This document shows, one piece after another, positions 7,369 to 16,576 of a DNA stretch of 62,050 nucleotides. The notes beneath the pieces were generated by a model, which was not told the DNA's origin, ran no database searches, and saw only the letters and a list, made by a program, of their open reading frames with translations. The stretch comes from CAZNHL01 sp964572965 (lineage in GTDB: Bacteria > Bacteroidota > Bacteroidia > Cytophagales > UBA9547). Location: the NCBI GenBank assembly GCA_964572965.1, contig CAZNHL010000014.1, positions 1-62,050 on the forward strand. Reading direction: 5' to 3'. The translations under genes were made by a program, and so were the position numbers. Position 1 is the first letter of the stretch. Every line of letters begins with the position of its first letter.

Positions 7369-8193
7369 ATGAAAAGACTTGTTATAGCTGTTTTGTTGAT
7401 TCTGGGATTAGGTTTACCATCTTATTCCCAGAAAATCAAAAAAATCCGGAATGCTGACATTGATACAACTTTAAAGCAAAAGAAAATGAAGGTAGAAATA
7501 TGGAGTGATGTAATGTGCCCTTTTTGCTATATAGGCAAGCGCAAGTTTGAAGCAGCGCTTGATAAATTTGAGCATAAGGATGACATAGAAATTGTGTGGA
7601 AAAGCTTTCAGCTTAATCCTGATCTGAAAACAGATACCAGCATTACAACGGCACAATACCTGGCTAAAGCAAAAGGGTGGACACTTGATTATGCTAAAGA
7701 AATGACAGACTACGTGAGTAATACAGCCAAAGAAGTCGGCCTGAATTATGATATGGATAAAGCTGTTGTAGCAAATTCATTTGATGCACACCGTTTTGCA
7801 CACCTTGCTAAGAAACATGGTAAAGGTGATGCTGCTGAGGAGCGTTTGTTCAAAGCTTATTTTACGGAAGGTAAAAATATTGCTGACCATGCTACCTTGG
7901 TTGCTCTTGGTACAGAAATAGGGCTGGATGCAGCAGAAATTAAACAGGTACTGGAAAGCAGGCAATATACTGATGAAGTAAATCAGGATGTTTATGAAGC
8001 GCAACAAATAGGAGTGAAAGGGGTGCCTTTTTTTGTCCTTGACCGCAAGTATGCAGTTTCCGGTGCGCAGCAAAGCAGTACTTTCCTTAGTTCGTTAAAT
8101 AAAGCATGGGAAGAATGGCAGAAAGCAAATAAGAATACAAAGTTGTCTTTTGAAGAAGGTGCGGTTTGTACCCCTGACGGAGATTGTAAGTAG
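7369..8193 (+). CDS. DsbA/FrnE-family oxidoreductase with an added signal peptide
   Basis: 274 residues. Residues 41-260 match FrnE-type DsbA proteins, beginning KVEIWSDVMCPFCYIGKRKF with CPFC at residues 50-53, and ending in the family's cis-Pro segment (VKGVPFFVLDRKYAVSGAQ). FrnE proteins normally begin right at MKVEIW and are cytosolic. Here the first 20 residues (KRLVIAVLLILGLGLPSYSQ) form a good signal peptide followed by a 20-residue linker, which predicts a periplasmic protein. An internal ATG (codon 40) could still give a cytosolic form. Last gene of the tetR-doxX-nitroreductase cluster; likely role is thiol-disulfide exchange under the same stress. Confidence 0.9.
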   Translation: MKRLVIAVLLILGLGLPSYSQKIKKIRNADIDTTLKQKKMKVEIWSDVMCPFCYIGKRKFEAALDKFEHKDDIEIVWKSFQLNPDLKTDTSITTAQYLAKAKGWTLDYAKEMTDYVSNTAKEVGLNYDMDKAVVANSFDAHRFAHLAKKHGKGDAAEERLFKAYFTEGKNIADHATLVALGTEIGLDAAEIKQVLESRQYTDEVNQDVYEAQQIGVKGVPFFVLDRKYAVSGAQQSSTFLSSLNKAWEEWQKANKNTKLSFEEGAVCTPDGDCK

Positions 8194-8537
8194 ATATAAT
8201 ATTAGATTAATTAATGTTTTGGAAAGCGGCAGATTTATGGTTTGTCGCTTTTTTTAATGAAGATTTAAGATATTTGCAGATGGAATAATTTACGGTTTTA
8301 TGCAATTGTCGAAAGTGTTATTTCAGTATAGTACTGTTACAGACATTGTGTTACTGCCTTTAATGCTCTATCATGCTTTGCAATTGATTGCAGCCAGCAT
8401 TATTGCACAGTCAATGAGCAGAACTTCTGCACATGAGAATGATGAATAATTATTCACATTTGTCTTGATTAAAATAGGGAGACATGATCGTGACCGGAGT
8501 ACATTCTGACAGGGTTTCTTCAAAAGACTTTAAATTG
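8194..8537. other. Intergenic region between convergent genes
   Basis: 344 bp between the dsbA-like gene and the hybrid kinase. It holds the sodium/bile acid symporter remnant at 8261-8449; I see no clear terminator. Confidence 0.5.
8261..8449 (+). pseudogene. Remnant of a bile acid:sodium symporter family (YfeH-type) gene
   Basis: An open stretch of 62 codons, the last 49 after an ATG at 8300. The tail reads TDIVLLPLMLYHALQLIAAS and then IIAQSMSR, which matches the last helix and end of YfeH/BASS-type symporters (..VLPLMLFHQIQLMVCAVLAQR in the family). Full proteins have about 330 residues; nothing upstream in any frame restores the other helices, and the preceding gene ends only 67 bp earlier. 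I read it as the C-terminal stub of a deleted transporter. A small functional membrane peptide is possible but less likely. Confidence 0.5.
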
Positions 8538-11500
8538 TTATAATGGTCTTTTGTCCAGTTCTGCCTTAATGTTTTCCAACGCCTGATTACATTCTTCCAC
8601 TACGTTTACAACTAATTCCGGCAGTTGGTCAAGGTGGATTAGTTTCTTTGCATACTCTTCAATGACAGACAGCCCTTCAGCACATTCATGAAGACCGAAA
8701 ATGCCGATACTGGTTTTGAGCTTATGGGCAGCTAGCTTCAGGCGTTCCCATTCATGCGCGTTTACGGAATCAAGGAGAATATTGAGCTGAGGTGGTGTGT
8801 CTTTGATAAACAAGGCAATAATGTCATTCATGAATTCGTCGTTATCACCTGACAGTTCCCGGATATAATCGAGGTTATATTCATGCTTAGTCACTGTTGT
8901 TTTAAAGTCAGGAAGCTCACTTTGTGAATGCCGGATAATTTTTGCCAATAGCTCTGTCGGTGAAAAAGGCTTTGAAATGTAATCATTCATTCCAATTCTT
9001 ATACACCTTTCTGCTTCGCCTTTTAGGGCATGGGCACTCATGGCAATAATCGGGATATGTTTCGTTAGTTCGTTCCGTCTTATATGTTCAGTAGTTTCAT
9101 AACCATCCATTTCCGGCATCTGAAGGTCCATAAGGATGATGTCATAAGTCTGATTTTGTAAAAGTTGGAGAGCAATCTGACCATTATCGGCTATGTCGGT
9201 ATTGATTTCCCATTTTTCTAATACTGTTTTAGCTAATTTCTGATTAACCACATTGTCTTCCACGAGTAAAAGTCTAAGATCTGTTACTACTTCAGGATCA
9301 AGGTCTGAATGGTGTTTCTCGGGCTTCCCTGAAATGAGTTTTTCTGTTTTCTTAAACGTCAGGACAAAAACAAAGCTACTGCCTTCATTCACCTGGCTGC
9401 TCACAGTAATTGTTCCTCCCTGTTGTTCAATTATTTTCTTGGTAATGGTTAATCCAAGGCCTGTGCCTCCGTATTTTCTGGTAGTATTGCTGCTTACCTG
9501 TGCAAAACTTTCAAAGATCATCCCAAGCTTATCTTCAGGAATCCCAATGCCGGTATCTGAAATTTCAAACTGAACCAGGACATCGTGTTCTGTTTCTTTC
9601 AATACCGAAACAATGCACTCAACCTTACCTCTGTTAGTGAACTTTACTCCATTAGAAAGCAGGTTAAGTAATGTTTGTGTGAGCCTTACACTATCGCCTA
9701 AAACTGCTGCAGGTATTTGGTCATCTACAGAGAAATAGAGATCAATACCTTTTTCTTTTCCTTTAGGTTTAAGCATGGTAATGGTAGATTGCACCAGACC
9801 GGCAATGTCTATTTCAGATTCTTCAAACTCTAATTTGCCAGCTTCAATTTTTGAGAAATCAAGAATGTCATTGATAATTACCAGGAGGTTTTCTCCGGAA
9901 TTCTCAATGGTTTTGAGCCATTCTTTTTGTTCTATAGTAAGTTTTGTGTCTTTTAACAGTCGTGTAAACCCAATAATTGCGTTCATCGGAGTGCGTATTT
10001 CATGGCTCATGTTTGCCAGAAACAGCTCTTTGGTTTTTTCTGAAGCTTCGGCGATCTGTTTGGCTCTGATAAGGGCTTCTTCTGTAGCTTTCTGTTTGGT
10101 AATATCAGAGTCTATAATGATAATTTTTTGGACATCACCACTGTGGTCTAAGATAGGAGTGAGGGTTGCAAGTACCCAGTATTCGTCACCTTTTTTAGAG
10201 GTGCTTTTTATTTCATAGCTCACAGGCGTTTTGTCCTGGATTAGCTTTTTGATGGTTTTGTTGTCAATGAACTGTGCTTTATTTGAGGCATTTTTTTCAA
10301 CAATTTCAGGAAGTGTAAAGCCGCTTAAACGTGTAAAACCATCATTTACCCATTCTATTTTACCTGTTTTGTCTGTAATGATAATGGCATTGTTAGTATA
10401 ACTGGCCACAGCAGAAAGTTTGAGCAATTCGGCATCTTTTTCCTTCCTTTCGGTAATGTCGCGTATTACACCCGTATAAAATGTTTCTCCCTTAGCTGTC
10501 CAGATTGAAATAGTTAATTCAACAGGGAATTCGTCTCCATTTTTCTTTTTCCCTATAAGTTCAACGGCTTTGCCAATCACATGTGCTTCTCTTGTTCGTT
10601 GATACCTGAGCAGGCCCTCCGTATGCAGGTTACGCATGTTCTCCGGCATAATCAAAGTAAGGGGCTTGTTCATTATTTCTTCTGAAGTATAACCAAAGGC
10701 TTTTTCTGCGCCTGTATTAAAGTAGATGATATTGCCACGGCTATCTGCTGAAATAATAGAATCAATTGCTGTTTCGGTAAGGGCACGGAGCTTTTCTTCA
10801 CTGGCTTTAATTTCGTCGCTGGCTCTTTGGCGTTCTACAACCCTGCCTAGTTGTTTGCCAATATTTCCTACTACTTCGAGGAGCTGAGAGTTAGGGTAAA
10901 GTTTTAGAGAAGAGTAAAATTCCAGTAGGGCTACTACTTCGTCCCTTATCATAATGGGAAATGCAAAAGCGGAGCTTAAACCTATTTCCTTCGCTGTTTC
11001 TGACCGGTTAAAGTCAGTATCTTCTGTAATATCTATGATCCATTCTGCTTTTCGGGAAAGAAGCACCTGGCTCAACAGACGTTCACCTACTGTAAATGTG
11101 GTATTGGATGAAATTTCTTTGAATGGTTTAAATCTGTCTTCGTTGCCCAGGTACCATACACCTGATGAAACAAAATTTTCACTATTATCTTTGATCAGCA
11201 TATGGCCAACAGGCCATTTGATCAGTTCACAGATTTTCTCAAGCGCAATTTGTCCTGCTTCATTGATTGAAGAGGCTTCATTGGAGGCTACGGCAATAGA
11301 TTGTAAAAGCTTTACATAACGGGTTTCTATTTCTAATGCATTACTTGCCTTTTTGTTATCTGTAATGTCTTTTATAAAGCAGACAATCACATATTTGTCC
11401 ATCACCATTGTCGGTGACATACTGAGGATGATTTCGAGCTCGGTTCCGTCTTTTTTTAGAGACTGTGTTTCGAGTGTTAAATTGTGAGACAGGCTTTCTT

Positions 11501-12617
11501 CTGTGCGGAAGAAATAGCGCATGCCCTTGGTATCATCTCTGAGAAGCTGAGGGAATTCAATGATTTTGGCAATTGTCTTTCCAATAGCTTCATCGGCACT
11601 CCATCCAAAAATTTCTTCGGCTTTAGGGTTCCAGATAGTAATAATGCCATCGATGTCGGTTACAATTACACCATCAGGAGCGCTTGTGAAAATGGTTTGT
11701 ATTTGCTGTTCGCGTTCCCTGATACGTTTTTCGGCCAATCTTAAACCTTCAATATTCTGACCGGTATCTTTAATCATAGCGTTAAACGATTCCGCCAATA
11801 GACCTATTTCATCTTTGGTGTGAACATAGGCCCGGTCTGTAAAATCACCTTTAGAAACGAGTTTGGAAACTCTGATGACTTCATTAACACCGCTTGTAAT
11901 ACCGTTTATTGCTGAAAAAATGAGAATCAGGCAGAGGGCTTCTGCCGTGAAAGCTGTAAGGATAAGTGTATATAACAGGAGGTTTTCAAGCCATCTGGAT
12001 GCTTCGCCTAATATGTAAGAGAAGTCTTCTTCGAGTTTGGTAACGATGATGTTGATTTTTTTAGCTTCTGCTAAAAGGGCATTTATTTTTTCTCGTGAGG
12101 GATTACCTGATTCGTATTCTTTGTTAATCTGAACGCTGATCGTAATTAATTTGAGCATATACGGGTCGGCTTCTTCCCATATTGAAATGGCTTGTTCCAT
12201 ATAAGAAAGATGCCTGAATCTCTGGAAAAGGAGTATCATACCGTCTACGTCTTTTGGATGATTTCCGCCCTGAATAAAACTCTGTCTTACATATTCTATA
12301 TCCGGATTTTCTTTTTCTAGTTCTATTCGGCCTTGCCTGTCGCCCATGGGCTCATTAAGAAATTCGCGAAAAGCGATATAATCTTTTGGGTCTCCGGTGT
12401 CAGCATATTCCTGTAAGGCATACATGGCATTTTTTTGAGATTTAGACCATAAGCTTTCGCCGCATACATAAGCACGTAATGCAGACAAAGTGCCTAATGA
12501 GAAACCTAGAGCCAATAACTCTATAGCTATAAATGCTCCCATAATACCTATAACAAGGTAGAGTTTTTTGGAAATGGAGATTTGGTTTGTCCATTTATCC
12601 AGCTGTTGTTTTCCCAT
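8538..12617 (-). CDS. Hybrid sensor histidine kinase: HAMP-PAS-GAF-PAS-PAS-HisKA-HATPase-REC-Hpt
   Basis: About 1359 residues from ATG 12617; a GTG three codons earlier is possible but less likely. Order by eye: TM1 (residues 20-45), a periplasmic four-helix sensor with the CHASE3-like layout, TM2 (NLLLYTLILTAFTAEALCLI, about 210-235), HAMP, PAS (FTSAPDGVIVTDIDGIITIW), GAF, PAS (ALTETAIDSIISADSRGNII), PAS, HisKA with phosphoacceptor His in NMSHEIRTPMNAIIGF (about 872), HATPase (SDTGIGIPEDKLGMIFESF; GGTGLGLTITKKII), receiver with Asp in ILMDLQMPEMDGYE (about 1165), and a C-terminal Hpt domain with AAHKLKTS (about 1302). All phosphorelay residues are present, so the protein is a full internal relay needing only a separate response regulator, none of which is adjacent. 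The signal sensed is unknown. Confidence 0.95.
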   Translation of the reverse strand: MGKQQLDKWTNQISISKKLYLVIGIMGAFIAIELLALGFSLGTLSALRAYVCGESLWSKSQKNAMYALQEYADTGDPKDYIAFREFLNEPMGDRQGRIELEKENPDIEYVRQSFIQGGNHPKDVDGMILLFQRFRHLSYMEQAISIWEEADPYMLKLITISVQINKEYESGNPSREKINALLAEAKKINIIVTKLEEDFSYILGEASRWLENLLLYTLILTAFTAEALCLILIFSAINGITSGVNEVIRVSKLVSKGDFTDRAYVHTKDEIGLLAESFNAMIKDTGQNIEGLRLAEKRIREREQQIQTIFTSAPDGVIVTDIDGIITIWNPKAEEIFGWSADEAIGKTIAKIIEFPQLLRDDTKGMRYFFRTEESLSHNLTLETQSLKKDGTELEIILSMSPTMVMDKYVIVCFIKDITDNKKASNALEIETRYVKLLQSIAVASNEASSINEAGQIALEKICELIKWPVGHMLIKDNSENFVSSGVWYLGNEDRFKPFKEISSNTTFTVGERLLSQVLLSRKAEWIIDITEDTDFNRSETAKEIGLSSAFAFPIMIRDEVVALLEFYSSLKLYPNSQLLEVVGNIGKQLGRVVERQRASDEIKASEEKLRALTETAIDSIISADSRGNIIYFNTGAEKAFGYTSEEIMNKPLTLIMPENMRNLHTEGLLRYQRTREAHVIGKAVELIGKKKNGDEFPVELTISIWTAKGETFYTGVIRDITERKEKDAELLKLSAVASYTNNAIIITDKTGKIEWVNDGFTRLSGFTLPEIVEKNASNKAQFIDNKTIKKLIQDKTPVSYEIKSTSKKGDEYWVLATLTPILDHSGDVQKIIIIDSDITKQKATEEALIRAKQIAEASEKTKELFLANMSHEIRTPMNAIIGFTRLLKDTKLTIEQKEWLKTIENSGENLLVIINDILDFSKIEAGKLEFEESEIDIAGLVQSTITMLKPKGKEKGIDLYFSVDDQIPAAVLGDSVRLTQTLLNLLSNGVKFTNRGKVECIVSVLKETEHDVLVQFEISDTGIGIPEDKLGMIFESFAQVSSNTTRKYGGTGLGLTITKKIIEQQGGTITVSSQVNEGSSFVFVLTFKKTEKLISGKPEKHHSDLDPEVVTDLRLLLVEDNVVNQKLAKTVLEKWEINTDIADNGQIALQLLQNQTYDIILMDLQMPEMDGYETTEHIRRNELTKHIPIIAMSAHALKGEAERCIRIGMNDYISKPFSPTELLAKIIRHSQSELPDFKTTVTKHEYNLDYIRELSGDNDEFMNDIIALFIKDTPPQLNILLDSVNAHEWERLKLAAHKLKTSIGIFGLHECAEGLSVIEEYAKKLIHLDQLPELVVNVVEECNQALENIKAELDKRPL

Positions 12618-12922
12618 AGATAGCACTTAATAAATAGTCGGCAATATTTTAAAAAATGAAAAGTAATCCGATAGCCTTTACTAAATATAACCTGATCTGC
12701 ATTCAGATCGAATTATTTTCAGGTTTTTGATTCTGTCAGAGCTTTGTTAGCCTGGTTAAATATTCAGACTGATTTTTGTGTTTAGTCTAGATACGATACT
12801 TTTTTTGATAAGGTTTGTTGAGTATTGTTCTGCTTGTCAATCAGGGAATTTGTCAATTTACGATGACGAAAAGCTTTCTTTTTTATTTGATTATCTTTGC
12901 AGAGAAATTAAATGGTTGAATA

Positions 12923-14314
12923 TTGAAGTCATTCGCGTCATTAGGTATTTCTGAGTCCTTGGTTAAAGCACTTTCAGATCTTAAAATAACCACTCCAACA
13001 GAAATACAGGAAAAAGCAATTCCTGTACTGAGTAATGGCACAACTAATTTTATCGGTCTAGCAAATACCGGTACAGGTAAAACAGCGGCTTTTGGTTTAC
13101 CGCTATTGCAGAATATAAACGGTAAGGATAATGCTTTACAGGCTTTGGTATTGGTGCCTACGCGCGAATTATGCCAGCAGGTGACGGACCAGTTGGTGAA
13201 CTTCGCCAAATATTTGCCCGATCTGACTATTGAGTGTATTGCCGGCGGTGCTCCCGTTAAGCCTCAGATAAAAGCGTTAAAACAAGCGGTGCATGTAGTA
13301 GTGGCAACTCCCGGCAGGTTAATTGATCTTTTAAACCAGGATGCGGTTGATTTGAGTACTGTGAAGTATCTGGTATTGGATGAAGCAGATGAAATGCTGA
13401 ATCTCGGTTTTAAAGAAGGGCTGGAGCAAATTATCAGGAAAACAGCCCGGGAGCATGCAACCTGGTTGTTTTCAGCAACAATGTCGGGAGCGATAAAACA
13501 GCTTGTTTCTCAATATGTGAAAGCACCTGTTGCTGAAGTACGCATCAATACCGGAGCTGAGGATAAAGCTGATATTATACATCAGTTTGTACTTATTGAT
13601 CCGATTGAGAAATTTGAAATATTGACACATTTCCTCAACGAGCATGAAGAGGGCAGAGGTATTATCTTTTGTCGTACCAAAGCAGCAGTTCAGAAGCTTC
13701 ATAAACAATTAGCTATTAACCGTTTTTCATCCGGTGCTATTCACGGTGATTTACCGCAAGGCTTGCGTGATCGTGTGATGGATCAGTTCAGAGCAGAGCA
13801 GATTAAAATATTGGTTGCTTCTGATGTGGCAGCGCGTGGTATAGATGTAGAAGGCCTGGCTTATGTGATCCATTACCATTTGCCGGAAGTGGCAGAAGTA
13901 TATACACATCGCAGCGGACGTACAGGAAGAGCAGGGAAGAGTGGTGTATCATTAAGCTTTGTGTATCCTGAAGAAAAAACACATTTGCAGGAGCTTGAAA
14001 TGGAATTGGGGATTGTGTTTTCGCCAATGGCCCGGCCTCAGGATGACAGTATAGAGTCTAATCAGGTTTATCTGTGGGCGCGTCGCATTGCAAAAATGCG
14101 TATGGAAAGTGATTTAGATAAAGGCCTGCGTAAAAAAGTGGGTGAAGTATTTAAATCGTTGACGAAAGAGGAATTAATAGATCGCCTGGTGGCTGAACAA
14201 CTGGCTTCAAAAAAACCGTTGGGTGATCCGAGGGGACTTGATATGGAGAGAGTCCCAAAAAAGATTCCTAAGGACGCTCATTTGAAGAAGAATAAAAATT
14301 ACAGGAAAAAGTAA
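12923..14314 (+). CDS. DEAD-box RNA helicase (paralogue 1)
   Basis: 463 residues. Q motif FASLGISESLVKALSDLKIT ... TEIQEKAIP; motif I ANTGTGKTAAFGLP (Ser/Ala-x-Thr-Gly-x-Gly-Lys-Thr form); PTREL; TPGR; DEAD as LVLDEADEML; SAT as LFSATM; helicase C domain with ARGIDVEGL and the HRSGRTGRAG motif VI. The tail (residues 370-463) is basic (KKIPKDAHLKKNKNYRKK) and probably binds RNA. The only start in register with the motif and with its paralogue at 15240 is TTG at 12923. A TATCTTTG -7 box lies at 12892-12899, and the same octamer is found in front of the paralogue. Likely role: rRNA or mRNA remodelling. Ends 6 bp before a strong bidirectional terminator. Confidence 0.95.
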   Translation: MKSFASLGISESLVKALSDLKITTPTEIQEKAIPVLSNGTTNFIGLANTGTGKTAAFGLPLLQNINGKDNALQALVLVPTRELCQQVTDQLVNFAKYLPDLTIECIAGGAPVKPQIKALKQAVHVVVATPGRLIDLLNQDAVDLSTVKYLVLDEADEMLNLGFKEGLEQIIRKTAREHATWLFSATMSGAIKQLVSQYVKAPVAEVRINTGAEDKADIIHQFVLIDPIEKFEILTHFLNEHEEGRGIIFCRTKAAVQKLHKQLAINRFSSGAIHGDLPQGLRDRVMDQFRAEQIKILVASDVAARGIDVEGLAYVIHYHLPEVAEVYTHRSGRTGRAGKSGVSLSFVYPEEKTHLQELEMELGIVFSPMARPQDDSIESNQVYLWARRIAKMRMESDLDKGLRKKVGEVFKSLTKEELIDRLVAEQLASKKPLGDPRGLDMERVPKKIPKDAHLKKNKNYRKK

Positions 14315-14319
14315 AAAAA

Positions 14320-14342
14320 AGCCGGAGTAGAATGCTCCGGCT
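14320..14342. terminator. Bidirectional terminator
   Basis: AGCCGGAG / CTCCGGCT (8 bp, 7-nt loop) with A and T runs on both sides. Shared by the convergent helicase and the lipoprotein gene. Confidence 0.9.
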
Positions 14343-14346
14343 TTTT

Positions 14347-14889
14347 TTATTGCTTTTGCTTTTCTGTTTTTAGTACTGGTGTGTTCTCTGTTGTTAATAT
14401 GAGGGCCGATTTTTCAGGACAGGAAATGGTGAATTTCGCTCTGATTCTATTCGTTTTATCTCTTTTAGTACCTATTCTTATAGAGGTATTGCAATTCTTT
14501 TTTTCATTAAAGTATTCATAAGAAGCATAGCCTTCGCCTTCTTCAGGGTCATCATCACCTTCAGGAGCCAGATAAAAATGCTCATTAAGTTTTGCATTGC
14601 CTTCATTGGCAACTATTGTAGATGCTTCCTTCTCACATTTAAACTTATAATGCAGAATTGTAGCGCTTGTACGTGTTACTTCGATGCTATAAAGCGTGTC
14701 AGATTTAATGGCAGAAAAAGAATAGAGTATGTTTAATTCGAGCTCGCCGGGGTATGGAATGGTGTCTGATCCAATAAGTACATAGTCTTTATAGAATGTA
14801 GCCTGATCTGTCTGTTGGTGTAATTTGTTATTGGGGTCACTACAAGAAATACATGTTAAAAGTCCAAAGAATAAAAAAAACTGTTTCAT
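14347..14889 (-). CDS. Hypothetical lipoprotein
   Basis: 180 residues. Signal peptide KQFFLFFGLLTCISC with a lipobox LTCISC placing the lipidated Cys at about residue 16, followed by a polar SDPNNKLHQQTDQ linker. The mature part is beta-rich (YSIEVTRTSATILHYKFKCE and following), with two further cysteine pairs and an acidic EGDDDPEEGEGYASYEY stretch. I recognise no family. Expected at the inner leaflet of the outer membrane or periplasmic face, as for most Bacteroidota lipoproteins. It converges with the helicase gene and has no operon partner. Confidence 0.8.
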   Translation of the reverse strand: MKQFFLFFGLLTCISCSDPNNKLHQQTDQATFYKDYVLIGSDTIPYPGELELNILYSFSAIKSDTLYSIEVTRTSATILHYKFKCEKEASTIVANEGNAKLNEHFYLAPEGDDDPEEGEGYASYEYFNEKKNCNTSIRIGTKRDKTNRIRAKFTISCPEKSALILTTENTPVLKTEKQKQ

Positions 14890-15239
14890 AGGTTAATAGT
14901 TGTTGTGTATTTTAAAAATAATGGTTTTCTAATCTGGTTTGGAATAAGGTAAAGCAGCACACAAACCCTGGCTCCACCTTTAGGAATTAACGTGGTACAG
15001 GCAATACATTAATATAACGCGTTTGGGTGTTATGGTATTTCAGTAATGGTTTATAAATCTTAAGAAAGGTCATTCTTTTTCTTTTTTTTATGCTCTACGG
15101 GGTGGGGCCCGTCAAGGTTTGAAATGCGTAAATGAACAGATTTTATACTTACATTAATTCTTGAGAGTCTTTAAAGAGACAATCAAACTTTAGAGTAGAA
15201 TCATTTTAGCTATCTTTGTAATTCAATAATACCATTAAA
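14890..15239. other. Divergent intergenic region
   Basis: 350 bp between the lipoprotein gene and the second helicase gene. I see only the TATCTTTG -7 box at 15211-15218 in front of the helicase; no RNA gene or small ORF is supported. Confidence 0.5.
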
Positions 15240-16355
15240 GTGGCAACATTCGCATCGTTAGGCATAGAAGAGAGCTTTATTAAAGCACTCTCGGAAAATA
15301 ATATTTTAACTCCTTCTGATATCCAGGTTAAGACAATTCCTTTTTTATTGGAAAAAGGGACTGATCTGATAGCACAGGCACAAACGGGGACGGGTAAGAC
15401 AGCAGCTTTTGGGTTACCATTATTACATAGAGTAAATCCGGCGGACAAACATATTCAGGCTTTGGTGCTGTCGCCAACCCGTGAGCTTTGCCAGCAAATA
15501 GCAAAACAGTTATTCCGTTTTACTAAATATGGCCCTAAAATATTTACAGAAGCTGTTTATGGAGGTGCCAATATCAGTGAACAAATGCTTGCTTTGAGCC
15601 GTCCAACACATATTGTAGTGGCAACTCCGGGGCGTTTAATTGATTTGCTGGACCGCGAAGCGCTTGACCTGAGCAGGGTGAAAACAATTGTGCTCGACGA
15701 GGCTGATGAGATGTTGAGTATGGGTTTTAAGGATGAATTGGATAAAATTCTGGCTTTAACGACAGGTAAAAGACATACCTGGCTTTTCTCTGCTACAATC
15801 CCAAAGGAACTGGATCAGATCATCAATACCTATATGGCAGTTGATGCATTAAAAATAGAGGTGGCTAAAAAGGATGTAGTCAATAAGTCTATTGAGCATC
15901 GCTATGTGGCCTGTGACGAAAAGGAGAAACTTGATTTATTATTGCATTTCCTGAAACAGCAGGGGGCAAACCGTGGTGTGATTTTCTGTAATACCAAAGC
16001 CGGGTCACAGACGCTGGCAAAACAGCTTGTCAGCAGAAATATTTCAGCAGATGCTTTACATGGAGACCTGATGCAGAAAGAACGTGATAAAGTTATGCGT
16101 GCTTTTAAGAATGAGAAGTTACAGATATTAATTGCTACAGATGTTGCAGCGCGTGGTATTGATGTTGATGGCCTGGCTTATGTAGTGCATTATCAGTTGC
16201 CGGACCAATTGGAGTATTATACCCATAGAAGCGGAAGAACGGCACGTGCGGGTAAGACTGGTATTTCGCTTTGTCTGGTGAATCCGCGTGAGCGCCAGAA
16301 GTTAAAAACGCTTGAAGCAAATCTTGGAATAACAATAAAAGCGGCGCATAAATAG
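15240..16355 (+). CDS. DEAD-box RNA helicase (paralogue 2)
   Basis: 371 residues, the core helicase without an extended basic tail. Motifs: Q region FASLGIEESFIKALSENNILTP, motif I AQTGTGKTAAFGLP, PTREL, TPGR, VLDEADEML, SAT (LFSATIP), ARGIDVDGL, HRSGRTARAG. GTG at 15240 is the start; the next ATG is far inside the core. It resembles the helicase at 12923 in the first 15 codons (ATFASLGIEESFIKALS against KSFASLGISESLVKALS) and shares its promoter octamer (15211-15218), so the two are likely related copies that diverged, with the lipoprotein gene between them. Likely role: RNA remodelling in ribosome assembly or cold adaptation; specific target unknown. Confidence 0.95.
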   Translation: MATFASLGIEESFIKALSENNILTPSDIQVKTIPFLLEKGTDLIAQAQTGTGKTAAFGLPLLHRVNPADKHIQALVLSPTRELCQQIAKQLFRFTKYGPKIFTEAVYGGANISEQMLALSRPTHIVVATPGRLIDLLDREALDLSRVKTIVLDEADEMLSMGFKDELDKILALTTGKRHTWLFSATIPKELDQIINTYMAVDALKIEVAKKDVVNKSIEHRYVACDEKEKLDLLLHFLKQQGANRGVIFCNTKAGSQTLAKQLVSRNISADALHGDLMQKERDKVMRAFKNEKLQILIATDVAARGIDVDGLAYVVHYQLPDQLEYYTHRSGRTARAGKTGISLCLVNPRERQKLKTLEANLGITIKAAHK

Positions 16356-16412
16356 TGTAAAAGGTCATTGGTAATACCACTTTAATCCTTATATTTAGTA
16401 TAAGGGTGCAAG

Positions 16413-16440
16413 GGAGCATCGTAAAAGGTGCTCCTTTTCT
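16413..16440 (+). terminator. Terminator after helicase paralogue 2
   Basis: GGAGCA / TGCTCC stem (6 bp, 10-nt loop) followed by TTTTCTTTTTTT. Confidence 0.7.
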
Positions 16441-16576
16441 TTTTTTGCATATCATCTTCCCTTTTTAATATTTAACTATATGCAAAACAAAAGCCCTTCT
16501 ATATCGGTTTAAATACATAAGCCAGGATAGTTTTTTTGACGGGTAAATTTTTTGTTTACATTTTATCTTAATCTGG

